This document shows positions 26,537-34,967 of a stretch of 64,000 nucleotides of DNA, one piece after another. The translations under genes were made by a program, and so were the position numbers. The stretch is from Sphaerobacteraceae bacterium (GTDB lineage: Bacteria; Chloroflexota; Chloroflexia; Thermomicrobiales; Thermomicrobiaceae). A model generated the notes under the pieces. The model searched no databases. It had not been told where the DNA came from and saw only the letters and a program-made list of their open reading frames with translations. Every line of letters starts with the position of its first letter. Position 1 is the first letter of the stretch. The stretch lies in NCBI GenBank assembly GCA_007695115.1, contig REEK01000170.1, positions 1 to 64,000 on the forward strand. Direction: 5' to 3'.

Positions 26537-27125
26537 CTCGATGCGGATCATTGCAGGTCTTGGTAATCCCGGGGATCGCTATCGTGGGACCAGGCACAAT
26601 ATCGGGTTCATGGTCGCCGAACGGTTGATCCAGCGCCTGGGATGCGATGCGGCCGAGGCCAAATTCAATGGGCTGTTCAATGGCTGCCGTAGCGAATTGG
26701 GACGAGTTGGGATTCTGCGTCCGCAGACCTTCATGAACCGAAGCGGAAACAGCGTGGTTCCGGCGCTGAACTGGTTTAAACTCGAGCCGGAAGAGGATCT
26801 GCTTGTCGCCTACGACGATCTGGATCTCCCATTCGGGGAGATTCGCCTGCGCCGCAGAGGCTCAGCTGGCGGCCACAATGGGCTCAGTTCGATCATGGAG
26901 AAGCTCGGGACTACCGAAGTACAGCGACTGCGGATCGGGATCGGCAGGCCATCGCAGGGTGATACGGTCTCGTACGTGCTGAATCGATTCAGCAAGGAGG
27001 AAGAAGCCGATTTGCTGGCAGTCGTCGATCACGCAGCCGACGCGGCGATCGCCTGGCTCACCAGCGGGCTGGATGAGACGATGGGGCGATTTAACGGCAC
27101 CAACGTGCTGGTAGTACCGGAGTAG
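26526..27125 (+). CDS. pth: Peptidyl-tRNA hydrolase
   Basis: 199 residues. It recycles peptidyl-tRNA. The fold begins at IIAGLGNPGDRYRGTRHNIG with the catalytic histidine in RHNIGF near 25, then RPQTFMNRSGNSV near 65, the YDDLDLPFGEIRLRRRGSAG stretch near 95-114 with the catalytic aspartate, and GGHNGLSSI. ATG 26526 has GAAGAGG before it; an in-frame ATG at 26541 is an alternative. Confidence 0.95.
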   Translation: MSVDSMRIIAGLGNPGDRYRGTRHNIGFMVAERLIQRLGCDAAEAKFNGLFNGCRSELGRVGILRPQTFMNRSGNSVVPALNWFKLEPEEDLLVAYDDLDLPFGEIRLRRRGSAGGHNGLSSIMEKLGTTEVQRLRIGIGRPSQGDTVSYVLNRFSKEEEADLLAVVDHAADAAIAWLTSGLDETMGRFNGTNVLVVPE

Positions 27126-27251
27126 TCGTTCGATTGGCGACACGTCATCGATGGCTGGCGGTAGAATTGGGCCAGCAGTCGCCAGAAGCTATGACCACGA
27201 CGTTCATCGACTGTCTAGATGAAACGGTCGGAATGAAAGGCAAGCTGACGG

Positions 27252-28106
27252 ATGGACATTACACGGGTGGCGGTAATCGGAGCGGGTACGATGGGTGCAG
27301 GTATCACTCAGGTCGTTGCTCAATCCGGAATACCTGTCACATTGATCGATCGCGACAGCGAAATTCTCAAACGTTCGATTTCCAGGATCGAGAATCAGCT
27401 ATCGCGAGCGGTTGATCGAAACCGGATGACAAGGGATGAAGCCGATGTCACGCTCAGCGTGATCGACACAGACACGTCGATCGATGCCGCAAGCGAGGTC
27501 AACCTCGTCATCGAAGCCGTCCCGGAGCAGTTCGAGCTCAAGGCGAACATTTTTCGTCAACTGGACGGCATTTGTGGCTCGACAACGATTCTTGCAAGCA
27601 ACACATCATCGATTTCAGTAACTCGCCTCGGCAGTCAGACCAACAGGCCAGAGCTGGTAGTTGGCTTGCACTTCTTCAACCCGGTTCCGCGGATGGAGCT
27701 GGTGGAAGTCGTTGTTGGCGGGCGGACCGGAGATGTCGTCGTCGATACGGTGCAAGAGTTTGCCCGATCGCTCGGCAAGACCCCGGTTATGGTTCAGGAT
27801 TTCCCGGGATTCGTATCGAATCGGGTGCTGATCCCAATGATTAACGAGGCGATCTTCTGCTATCACGAGAGCGTCGCCGGCGTTGAAGAGATCGATACGG
27901 TGATGAAGCTCGGTATGAATCACCCGATGGGTCCACTGGAACTGGCAGACATGATCGGACTGGATGTCTGCCTCGATATTCTCGAGGTGCTCCATTCTGA
28001 ACTTGGAGATCCAAAGTACCGGGCATGCCCGCTCCTGAAGCAGATGGTGGCCGGGGGTAAACTGGGTCAGAAGTCTGGCGAAGGATTCTACTCGTACGAA
28101 GACTAA
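27252..28106 (+). CDS. 3-hydroxybutyryl-CoA/3-hydroxyacyl-CoA dehydrogenase
   Basis: A 284-residue two-domain NAD-dependent dehydrogenase. The N-terminal Rossmann motif VAVIGAGTMGAGITQVVAQ is at 6-24, the catalytic histidine lies in GLHFFNPVPRMELVEVV near 137-153, and the C-terminal helical domain contains VSNRVLIPMINEA near 185 and GMNHPMGPLELADMIGLD. It interconverts 3-hydroxyacyl-CoA and 3-oxoacyl-CoA in beta-oxidation or butyrate-type pathways. A TAGAAT box lies in the 126-base gap upstream and AAAGGC precedes the ATG. It heads the acyl-CoA/B12 cluster with three co-oriented genes. Confidence 0.92.
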   Translation: MDITRVAVIGAGTMGAGITQVVAQSGIPVTLIDRDSEILKRSISRIENQLSRAVDRNRMTRDEADVTLSVIDTDTSIDAASEVNLVIEAVPEQFELKANIFRQLDGICGSTTILASNTSSISVTRLGSQTNRPELVVGLHFFNPVPRMELVEVVVGGRTGDVVVDTVQEFARSLGKTPVMVQDFPGFVSNRVLIPMINEAIFCYHESVAGVEEIDTVMKLGMNHPMGPLELADMIGLDVCLDILEVLHSELGDPKYRACPLLKQMVAGGKLGQKSGEGFYSYED

Positions 28107-28137
28107 CCCGATTACAAGAACTGGACTGGATATAAAC

Positions 28138-28716
28138 ATGTCAGCAACTGAAGAGACAGCCGAAAAGGCAGCCGAAACCACCGAACGCAGCGGATATTTG
28201 CTCCTCCTCACGGGTGACGAACGACGCACCGCTGAGGCGGCGCTCGGGATCGCCCTTCGTGGCGCTGGACACAACCTTCGCGTTCACATTAGTCAGCTCT
28301 TGAACCGCGCAGATCGACAGCGTGGTGAAGTCGCCGCGGTTTCGTTTCTTACCGGAGTCACGCTGAGTCAGCACGGAAAGATTGGCGCTGTCCAGACTAA
28401 GGCAGACGTTGAGGGACCAGGAATCACTGAAGAGCGCCTGGAAACGGCGTTGCAAGAGGCGGCAGTCCACATTCATCGCGAGGTAACCAACATCCTCATC
28501 ATGGACGGACTGCTAACGCTTATCGACGAAGGTTTCATTGACGAATCCAGAGTATTGAAACTTGTCAACCGTGCCGGCGCCGGGCTCGACATCGTCCTGA
28601 CGGGTCGGAAGGCCAGTGATACGTTGATCGAGGCAGCTGACACGGTCACAGAGATGAACGTGATCAAGTCGCCAGGCTCAGGCGACGACGCGCCGCGCCG
28701 TGGGATTCACTACTAG
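28138..28716 (+). CDS. BtuR/CobO-family homologue with a degenerate P-loop
   Basis: 192 residues. The C-terminal half matches ATP:cob(I)alamin adenosyltransferases of the BtuR/CobO family: DEGFIDESRVLKLV, then DIVLTGRKASDTLIEAAD, then VTEMNVIKSPG and a terminal RGIHY. The N-terminal half should carry the Walker A loop GNGKGKTTAA, but reads LTGDERRTAEAALGIALRGA at about 23-42, with no GK(T/S). The Walker B-like DEIN is MDGLL. ATP binding by the classical mode therefore looks lost. The gene sits just upstream of a B12-binding mutase subunit and MeaB, so a non-catalytic cobalamin-handling or chaperone role is plausible. The family is clear; activity is doubtful. Confidence 0.78.
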   Translation: MSATEETAEKAAETTERSGYLLLLTGDERRTAEAALGIALRGAGHNLRVHISQLLNRADRQRGEVAAVSFLTGVTLSQHGKIGAVQTKADVEGPGITEERLETALQEAAVHIHREVTNILIMDGLLTLIDEGFIDESRVLKLVNRAGAGLDIVLTGRKASDTLIEAADTVTEMNVIKSPGSGDDAPRRGIHY

Positions 28717-28744
28717 CGCGGCAAGATGGCAGGATGTGGGCTCG

Positions 28745-29191
28745 ATGCGAACTCAAACACGCCCGGTGAACCAGCAGACCGGTGAACGCCGAATCCGGGT
28801 CCTCATTGCCAAACCGGGCCTTGATGGCCACGATCGAGGCGCAAAGGTGATGACCCGGGCGCTTCGTGATGCCGGCATGGAGGTCATCTACACAGGGCTG
28901 TTTCAGACGCCGCAGATGATCGCCCGGGCCGCACTTGATGAAGACGTCGATGTTGTCGGTCTGTCGATCCTCTCTGGTGCCCACAACTCGCTAGTCCCGG
29001 ATGTCATCTCGGAACTGAACGCATCCGGACTGGACGATGTGCTGGTGGTTGTTGGCGGCACCATACCGATGAGCGATGTCGACAAGCTCTATGAGGTTGG
29101 TGTCTCCGCAGTATTCGGTCCCGGTACGCCTCTTGAACGCGCTATCTCCTACATCCGCCACCACGCTCCCGGTCGGGACGACACGTTGTGA
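28745..29191 (+). CDS. Methylmalonyl-CoA mutase-type cobalamin-binding subunit
   Basis: A 148-residue free-standing B12-binding domain. The motif DGHDRG near residues 27-32 contains the histidine that replaces dimethylbenzimidazole on cobalt; SILSGAH near 79-85 and VVVGGTIP near 104 complete the DxHxxG...SxL...GG signature. It would pair with a separate catalytic mutase subunit (methylmalonyl-, isobutyryl- or similar acyl-CoA mutase), absent from the window. ATG 28745 is chosen over an upstream start at 28700. The stop overlaps the meaB start as GTGA. Confidence 0.92.
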   Translation: MRTQTRPVNQQTGERRIRVLIAKPGLDGHDRGAKVMTRALRDAGMEVIYTGLFQTPQMIARAALDEDVDVVGLSILSGAHNSLVPDVISELNASGLDDVLVVVGGTIPMSDVDKLYEVGVSAVFGPGTPLERAISYIRHHAPGRDDTL

Positions 29192-30144
29192 ACGGCTTGC
29201 TCGATAGATTTCTCGACGGTGATCGGCAGGCGCTCGCGCGTCTGCTTTCCCATGTCGAAAACGAGACTCCGCTTGCCGATGAAGCGATGCAGGAGCTGGC
29301 CGATCGTACCGGCAGCGCTCATGTGATCGGGCTCACCGGGCCACCCGGCGCCGGCAAGAGCACCCTGGCCAATGAATTCGTGAGGCAAACTCGGAACTCC
29401 GGCAAGACAATCGCCGTACTTGCCATCGATCCGACGAGTCCGATCTCCGGAGGCGCCACGCTCGGTGATCGCATCCGGATGCTCGACATGCAGGACGACG
29501 ATGGCGTCTTTCTCCGCAGCATGGCATCCCGAGAGCAGACGGGCGGATTGAGCCTCGCCGCATTTGGCGCAACCATGATCCTCGATGCGTTCGGGTTCGA
29601 CATCGTGCTCATCGAGACGGTCGGCGCCGGGCAGGATGAGGTCGATATCGCCCGACTTGCCGATACCGTAATGCTGGTTCAGACACCTGGGATGGGTGAT
29701 TCGATCCAGGCTGTCAAGGCAGGTATTCTGGAGATTGCTGATGTTCTGGTCGTCAACAAGGCTGATCAGCCAGGTGCCGACGAGACAGTACGCACCCTTC
29801 GAGAACACGTCCGCCAGAGCACAACGTCTGGATGGCGTGTACCGGTGTTAGCGGTGATTTCCAGCACGGGCCAGGGTATCGAAGATCTGATAAGTACGCT
29901 GGAGCAGCACCAGCGTATGACCAGCCAGCAGGTTGCATTCGAGGAGACGCGTCGAAGGCAACGACTCCACTACCACGCGAGAATGCTGGCAATCCGGGAA
30001 CTGGCTCGACACATAGAACGAAATCAGGCTGGCAATCCGGGTTGGTCGGACCCGCATCAACTCGCTGAGGAAATGATCAACGCGTTTGTCCAAGATCGAA
30101 CCGAAACCAAACCGACGTCATCAGCGGATCATCCAGCCGATTGA
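29188..30144 (+). CDS. meaB: MeaB/ArgK-family G3E GTPase, mutase chaperone
   Basis: 318 residues. It gates cofactor loading and protects acyl-CoA mutases. Walker A is GPPGAGKSTL near 51-60, the G3E ExxG region is LIETVGAGQDEVDIA near 145-159, and the guanine motif is VVNKADQPGAD near 189. A long helical C-terminus serves dimerisation. It starts at a GTG overlapping the B12-subunit stop. Its last 16 bases overlap the convergent larB gene. Confidence 0.93.
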   Translation: MNGLLDRFLDGDRQALARLLSHVENETPLADEAMQELADRTGSAHVIGLTGPPGAGKSTLANEFVRQTRNSGKTIAVLAIDPTSPISGGATLGDRIRMLDMQDDDGVFLRSMASREQTGGLSLAAFGATMILDAFGFDIVLIETVGAGQDEVDIARLADTVMLVQTPGMGDSIQAVKAGILEIADVLVVNKADQPGADETVRTLREHVRQSTTSGWRVPVLAVISSTGQGIEDLISTLEQHQRMTSQQVAFEETRRRQRLHYHARMLAIRELARHIERNQAGNPGWSDPHQLAEEMINAFVQDRTETKPTSSADHPAD

Positions 30145-30902
30145 CGAGCAATCCTTGCGGCAGCGATCCCTGCCCCGACGGTGTTGTCGATATTCACCAC
30201 GGTCAAACCCGGAGCACACGTCTGCAACATCGCCATCAGGGCGGCCTCACCGTTTCCTCCGAAGCCATAGCCTACTGAGGTCGGCAGTCCGATTACCGGG
30301 ATGGGGGAAAGCCCGGAAACAACCGACGGCAACGCTCCATCCATACCGGCTAGCACAACGACAACATCGGCATCCCACTCGATTGCCTCACGGAACGGCT
30401 GAATCAGGCGATGCAGGCCAGCTACACCCATGTCCGGCCAGATTCGGGCGCTCGACTGCATCTCCTCGACGACCAGTCTGACCTCGTGGGCGTATGGGAC
30501 ATCAGACGTCCCGGCCGTGAGGATGGCTACCCGCCCGAGCAATCGCCGGTCTTCGTCCGGTTTTGAGGCTGATCGCTGAATTCGAACCATTCTGGAGCCA
30601 GCCGGGTGCTCTATCATGTCCTCGATGTAACGCTCCTTGAGAGCCTCGAGGATCGGCTCGGTAACCCGGCTGATGAGCGCAGTGCCGGTCTGATCGAGGA
30701 GTAGACCCGTCAGCCGGACTACCTGCTCCGGTGACTTCGTCTCGCCCAGAATGATCTCCGGGACACCCAGCCGGGCAGCGCGGGTCGTCTCCAGTTGTGC
30801 ATCGTCATCTCCGGAGTACCGTGGTGGCTGATCCAGCGCATTTCGCAGTTCCCGCAGCAACTCGTCGCTTCGGAAGCGATTCGTTTCGTCGGCACCGCTC
30901 AT
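30129..30902 (-). CDS. larB: LarB, pyridinium-3,5-bisthiocarboxylate nickel-pincer biosynthesis
   Basis: A 257-residue LarB, a NaAD carboxylase/hydrolase of the AIR-carboxylase (PurE-like) superfamily. Seen: VAILTAGTSDVPYAHEV near 125-141, the PurE-like GMDGALPSVVSGL near 188-200 and GLPTSVGYG near 208. It starts the synthesis of the nickel-pincer cofactor of lactate racemase and relatives. larC, larE and larA are absent here, so the pathway must be completed elsewhere or LarB acts alone. The start overlaps the tlyA stop by four bases and the 3' end overlaps meaB. Confidence 0.9.
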   Translation of the reverse strand: MSGADETNRFRSDELLRELRNALDQPPRYSGDDDAQLETTRAARLGVPEIILGETKSPEQVVRLTGLLLDQTGTALISRVTEPILEALKERYIEDMIEHPAGSRMVRIQRSASKPDEDRRLLGRVAILTAGTSDVPYAHEVRLVVEEMQSSARIWPDMGVAGLHRLIQPFREAIEWDADVVVVLAGMDGALPSVVSGLSPIPVIGLPTSVGYGFGGNGEAALMAMLQTCAPGLTVVNIDNTVGAGIAAARIARQSAG

Positions 30903-31696
30903 GAGTCCGCCTCTGAGTTCTCGACAGTCTCCTTGATCAACCTGTCCAGATCGGAAATCGGCGACGTGTCGCCCAACTCGAACAACATCAGAAACTCTCG
31001 ATTCCCCTTCGGCCCATAGATCGGAGAAGCGGTCAGGTTCGCAGGTTGTAACCCGAACGTTGCTGCACTGGTGGCTACCGCGTGGATGACATCCCGATGA
31101 ACCCGTCGATCGCGAACAATGCCCCCTTTGCCAACCCGGTCTCGCCCCGCCTCGAACTGCGGCTTGATGAGCGCAATGCAGCGACCAGATTGTGAGTTCA
31201 GGACTCGCTGAACTGTGGGAAACATCTGAGTCAGCGAGATGAACGAGACATCGATCACCACGAGATCTACCGGCTCTGGAAGCGACTCGAGATGCCGGGC
31301 ATTCGTGCGCTCCATGACGACCACTCGCTCATCGGTGCGAAGCTGATAATCAAGCTGGCCGTATCCCACATCGACTGCGTAGACGCGAATGGCTCCATGT
31401 TTCAGCAGAACATCGGTAAACCCTCCGGTCGATGCGCCGAAGTCAGCGCATACCCAGCCGTTCGGGTCAATCGAAAAGTGCGTCAACGCGTGAACCAGCT
31501 TCTCACCTCCTCGGCTGACGTATTCCGGGCCAGACACCACCATAAGTTCAGCGTCGGTCGAGACTGCCGCACCGGCTTTATCGATCACGGCATCGCCGAT
31601 TCGAACCTGTCCAGCCATGATCAACGCCCGCGCCTTGCTCCGTGTCGGTGCCAGGCCCTGTTCGACAAGAACCTCATCGGCGCGTCGCTTGCTCAC
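30899..31696 (-). CDS. tlyA: TlyA-family rRNA (cytidine-2'-O) methyltransferase
   Basis: 265 residues. An N-terminal S4 RNA-binding domain (about 3-60, RADEVLVEQGLAPTRSKARA) is followed by an FtsJ-like SAM domain with CADFGASTGGFTDVLLKHGA near 82-101 and VDLVVIDVSFISLT near 140. TlyA proteins methylate 16S/23S rRNA and some act as hemolysins; KPQFEAGR near 175 is a family signature. It overlaps ruvC and larB by four bases each, forming a ruvC-tlyA-larB operon. Confidence 0.92.
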   Translation of the reverse strand: MSKRRADEVLVEQGLAPTRSKARALIMAGQVRIGDAVIDKAGAAVSTDAELMVVSGPEYVSRGGEKLVHALTHFSIDPNGWVCADFGASTGGFTDVLLKHGAIRVYAVDVGYGQLDYQLRTDERVVVMERTNARHLESLPEPVDLVVIDVSFISLTQMFPTVQRVLNSQSGRCIALIKPQFEAGRDRVGKGGIVRDRRVHRDVIHAVATSAATFGLQPANLTASPIYGPKGNREFLMLFELGDTSPISDLDRLIKETVENSEADS

Positions 31697-32202
31697 GACG
31701 TGCCTCCTTCGACCGATTCAAGGAACCCGGCGTGCTGAACGTGGCAGATTGCGACAGCAAGTGCGTCGGCGGCATCGTCCGGCTCCGGAATTTCCTCCAG
31801 GCCGAGAATCAGCTTGACCATCTCTTGGATCTGCTTCTTGTCGGCGTTCCCGTATCCGGCGACTGCCTGTTTCACTTCGGCCGGTGTGTACTCCACGACA
31901 GAGATCCCCGACTCTGCGGCCGTCAGCATCGCCACTCCGCGTGCCTGGCCAACCGAGATCGCGTTGGTCACATTCCGGGAGAAGAACAACTTTTCAATCA
32001 CCATCACAGCGGGACGATACTCCCGAATAAGGCCGATCAGTTCATCATGAAGTTGAAGCAATCGGGCGGGCATATCCTGGCTCGACGTCGTTTCAACGAT
32101 GCCGAACTCCAGCGAAGATGCCGGGTCTGATCCTCTAATAACGCCGTAGCCTAGCCGGGCGGTGCCCGGATCGATTCCAAGTGTTACGCGGTCTGGGGTC
32201 AA
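31693..32202 (-). CDS. ruvC: Crossover-junction endodeoxyribonuclease RuvC
   Basis: 169 residues. It resolves Holliday junctions. The catalytic acids are visible: Asp in LGIDPGTARLGYGVI near 10, Glu in MVIEKLFFSRN near 70 and the late Asp cluster in PDDAADALAVAICH near 143-156. YTPAEVKQAVAGYGNADKKQ near 105-124 is the family DNA-binding stretch. ruvA and ruvB are not adjacent. It is divergent from the sigma-factor promoter. Confidence 0.95.
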   Translation of the reverse strand: MTPDRVTLGIDPGTARLGYGVIRGSDPASSLEFGIVETTSSQDMPARLLQLHDELIGLIREYRPAVMVIEKLFFSRNVTNAISVGQARGVAMLTAAESGISVVEYTPAEVKQAVAGYGNADKKQIQEMVKLILGLEEIPEPDDAADALAVAICHVQHAGFLESVEGGTS

Positions 32203-32249
32203 AATAGCTCTCTCACCGTCTGATTCGGCAGTTCTTCGGCGTCGGGTGC

Positions 32250-32278
32250 TTGATTTTGCGATACTGGCGCGCTATAAT
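32250..32278 (+). promoter_or_regulatory. Strong sigma70 promoter of the primary-type sigma factor
   Basis: TTGATT (32250-32255), a 17-base spacer and a perfect TATAAT (32273-32278). Transcription would start near 32285, giving a leader of about 170 bases before ATG 32454. Confidence 0.8.
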
Positions 32279-32373
32279 CGGTGTTGGGAGTAAGGGTCAG
32301 GTCACTAATGATCAGTCAAATTTCGATAAAATCAAAGAATTGTCCCGTTCAAGTCGGAACGTAACGTGAGATG

Positions 32374-32397
32374 CCCTGCGCGTGTGTGCGGGGTTTT
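32374..32397 (+). terminator. Terminator-like hairpin within the sigma-factor leader
   Basis: CCCTGCGC (32374-32381) pairs with GTGCGGGG (32386-32393), with two G-U pairs and a four-base loop, followed at once by TTTTGTTGT. It lies about 90 bases after the expected transcript start and 56 bases before the sigma-factor ATG. This looks like an attenuator, or the end of a short RNA of about 110 bases. No riboswitch aptamer or leader peptide is recognised. Confidence 0.5.
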
Positions 32398-32453
32398 GTT
32401 GTGTACGGCGGAGTCGACGCATAACGTCGAACCAGAAAATGGGTGGGGGTTCA

Positions 32454-33644
32454 ATGGAAGCCAGCCTGATCGAAATGGGCAAGGACCGTGGATATCTGTT
32501 GTCGGATGAAGTCATTGCGGCGTTCCCTCACCCCGAGGACGACGTCGAACTCCTTGACGATTTGTACCATAGCCTGCTCGAGAATGGCATAGAAGTCCTC
32601 GACGATGATCCCAATAAGCGAAAGATGGATCTTCGCTCACGGCTTTCACTCAACGGTGGCCATCATCCAGTCCCCGATCCGGCAGAATCGTCTATTCCCG
32701 ACAGCAAACAGATCGCCGAAGAAGCACTTGCTGCCGGTGTCAGCGACTCGGTTCGTCTCTATCTTCAGGAAATTGGGGTCACCGATCTTCTGAAAATGGA
32801 AGAGGAAGTCTGGCTGGCCAAGCGCATGGAGCGCGGCCTTATCGCAGAAGAGCGCATCAAGAACGGTGATTACCTCACTGACTCCGAACGGTTCGAACTC
32901 AATGCCGACAAGGAAGACGGAGATCAGGCCCGCTCTCATCTGATTCAGGCGAACCTTCGCCTGGTCGTCAGCGTGGCCAAGAAGTACGTTGGCCGCGGTC
33001 TCTCGTTCCTCGACCTGATTCAGGAAGGCAACATTGGCCTGATGAAGGCGACGGACAAGTTCGACTACCGACGTGGCTTCAAGTTCTCCACCTATGCCAC
33101 CTGGTGGATCCGACAGGCCATCACCAGGGCTATTTCCGATCAGAGCCGCACCATCCGTCTCCCAGTTCATGTGGGCGAGACGATTAACCGGGTCAAGAAG
33201 ACCGGTCATCGCCTGCAGCAGATCTTCGAGCGGGAACCGACCTCGGAAGAGGTTGCCCGGGCAATGGACGTCCCCGAAGAGAAGGTACGCCAGGTACTGG
33301 ACGCTTCACGCCTTCCGGTGTCACTCGAGGCGCCCGTTGGCCAGGAAGGCGATGCTTTCCTGGGCGACTTCATCGAAGACGAGACCATGCCCCCACCACT
33401 GGAGCTCGCTTCACAGCAACTGCTGAAGACCCAGATCACTGACGCACTTTGCCGCCTGACTGAGCGAGAACGCCGCATTGTGATTCTCCGCTTCGGGCTG
33501 GACGACGGTCAGTTCCGGACGCTGGAAGAAGTCGGCCGTGAGTTCGGGATCACGCGAGAGCGAATTCGTCAGATCGAGGCGAAGGCGCTCCGCAAGCTGC
33601 GTAACCCGCAGCACTCCGAGACGCTCAGGGGCTATCTCGACTAG
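32454..33644 (+). CDS. Primary-type sigma factor (RpoD/SigA family)
   Basis: 396 residues from ATG 32454, preceded by GGGTGGGGG. Region 1.1-like sequence is at about 10-55, region 1.2 around [15 protein letters not shown] near 102, region 2 from [20 protein letters not shown] through [18 protein letters not shown] to [12 protein letters not shown], region 3 to about 320, and region 4 ends with the HTH in [20 protein letters not shown]. It directs core RNA polymerase to the TTGACA/TATAAT promoters seen throughout the window. Chloroflexi often carry several RpoD-like sigmas, so sigA versus a group 2 paralogue is open. It has its own promoter and a structured leader. Confidence 0.88.
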   Translation: MEASLIEMGKDRGYLLSDEVIAAFPHPEDDVELLDDLYHSLLENGIEVLDDDPNKRKMDLRSRLSLNGGHHPVPDPAESSIPDSKQIAEEALAAGVSDSVRLYLQEIGVTDLLKMEEEVWLAKRMERGLIAEERIKNGDYLTDSERFELNADKEDGDQARSHLIQANLRLVVSVAKKYVGRGLSFLDLIQEGNIGLMKATDKFDYRRGFKFSTYATWWIRQAITRAISDQSRTIRLPVHVGETINRVKKTGHRLQQIFEREPTSEEVARAMDVPEEKVRQVLDASRLPVSLEAPVGQEGDAFLGDFIEDETMPPPLELASQQLLKTQITDALCRLTERERRIVILRFGLDDGQFRTLEEVGREFGITRERIRQIEAKALRKLRNPQHSETLRGYLD

Positions 33645-33678
33645 CCAGGTCGGTAAGCAGGAAACAAAAGATGGTTCT

Positions 33679-33703
33679 GGGCGCGTCAGATGACGCGCCC
33701 TTT
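33679..33703 (+). terminator. Intrinsic terminator of the sigma-factor gene
   Basis: GGGCGCGTCA (33679-33688) pairs perfectly with TGACGCGCCC (33691-33700), followed by TTTGCTTT. It sits 34 bases after the sigma-factor stop and before the convergent fabF gene. Confidence 0.75.
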
Positions 33704-33716
33704 GCTTTGCCTGTAA

Positions 33717-34967
33717 TTATGTTGACAAGCGGGAGATCGTCAGTGCAACGTTGTGCCCGCCGAAGCCTAGCGAATTGCTCAACGTGTGGTTCAACTGAGC
33801 TTTGCGAGGCCCCTCCGTTACATAGTCGAGTGTGCAGTCAGGGTCCGGGTTCTCGTAATGCCATGTCGGTGGAATAACACCACTGAGTATCGACTGGATC
33901 GTAAAGACGGCTTCGACTGCAGCGCCAGCGCCGAGCAGATGGCCGGTGAGAGCCTTTGTAGAACTGATCGGTGGTGCCGTCTCTTCACCGAAGACCGACG
34001 ACGTCGACAGCGACTCAAGTCGATCGTTCAAAGGTGTCGACGTCCCATGCGCATTGATGTAGTCGATGTCACCGGGTTCCAATCCAGCCTGCTGGATGGC
34101 GATGCGCATCGCTCTGGCTGCTCCACTACCGTCCATGGCCGGTTGAACGATATGCGATGCATCTCCGGTGGCGCCGTAGCCAGTGATCTCCGCGAGAATC
34201 GTCGCACCACGAGACTGTGCATGCTCCAGTGATTCGAGAATCAGAACTGCTGACCCCTCTGCGATGACGAACCCGTCCCGCGTCAAGTCAAATGGTCTGC
34301 TCGCGGTCGTTCCTTCGGAGTTGCGCGTCGAAAGCGCCTGGAGCGCCGCAAATCCAGCAACTGATCCACGCGTCACCGCTGCCTCAGAACCTCCCACGAT
34401 CATCACATCGGCGTCATTACGCCGAATCGTGTTGGCCCCCTCACCTATCGCGTGTGCGGCGCTGGCACAGGCAGAGAGCGTGGCGAGGTTCGGGCCTTTG
34501 GCACCCAGCGTGATCGAAACGTAGCCGCTGGCCATATCAGCGAGATACATTGGAACGAAGAATGGACTAACCCGACTCGGCCCACGCTCGTTCAGTGTCG
34601 CGATCTCTCGCTCGATCGTCTCCATACCGCCCATCGCGGTACCGATCAACACGCCGATCCGGTCTGCGTTAGATCGATCGATGCTCAACCCTGCGTGCTC
34701 GGTAGCATCGAGGCTGGAGGCCACTGCCAGTTGAACGAATCGATCAGACCGGCGAGCCTCTTTCGCCCCCAGATACGCTTTCGGGTCGAAGTCGAGCACT
34801 TCGCCAGCAATCTGCGAACTGAGATCGCTGGCATCGAACCGCTGAATCGGGCCGGTTCCAGACCGGCCCTCCATTAGCGATTTCCAGACGGCGTCCAGCG
34901 TTGACCCGATCGGGCTATGGATTCCCATGCCGGTCACGACAACGCGGTTCGTCTTCTGGTCAGTCAC
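33717..34967 (-). CDS. fabF: 3-oxoacyl-[acyl-carrier-protein] synthase II
   Basis: 416 residues. It condenses malonyl-ACP with acyl-ACP in fatty-acid elongation. The catalytic triad is visible: Cys in [15 protein letters not shown] near 167, His in [15 protein letters not shown] near 307 and His in [19 protein letters not shown] near 343; the N-terminus [11 protein letters not shown] and C-terminal SLGFGGHNV are standard. No other fab gene is nearby. Its start overlaps the 2-hydroxyacid dehydrogenase stop by eight bases. Confidence 0.94.
   Translation of the reverse strand: MTDQKTNRVVVTGMGIHSPIGSTLDAVWKSLMEGRSGTGPIQRFDASDLSSQIAGEVLDFDPKAYLGAKEARRSDRFVQLAVASSLDATEHAGLSIDRSNADRIGVLIGTAMGGMETIEREIATLNERGPSRVSPFFVPMYLADMASGYVSITLGAKGPNLATLSACASAAHAIGEGANTIRRNDADVMIVGGSEAAVTRGSVAGFAALQALSTRNSEGTTASRPFDLTRDGFVIAEGSAVLILESLEHAQSRGATILAEITGYGATGDASHIVQPAMDGSGAARAMRIAIQQAGLEPGDIDYINAHGTSTPLNDRLESLSTSSVFGEETAPPISSTKALTGHLLGAGAAVEAVFTIQSILSGVIPPTWHYENPDPDCTLDYVTEGPRKAQLNHTLSNSLGFGGHNVALTISRLST

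Noticed and set aside
32285-32400. Sigma-factor leader as SRP RNA, tmRNA or a known riboswitch
   Set aside because: No GGAAG-type SRP loop, no tRNA-like domain and no aptamer consensus could be recognised.
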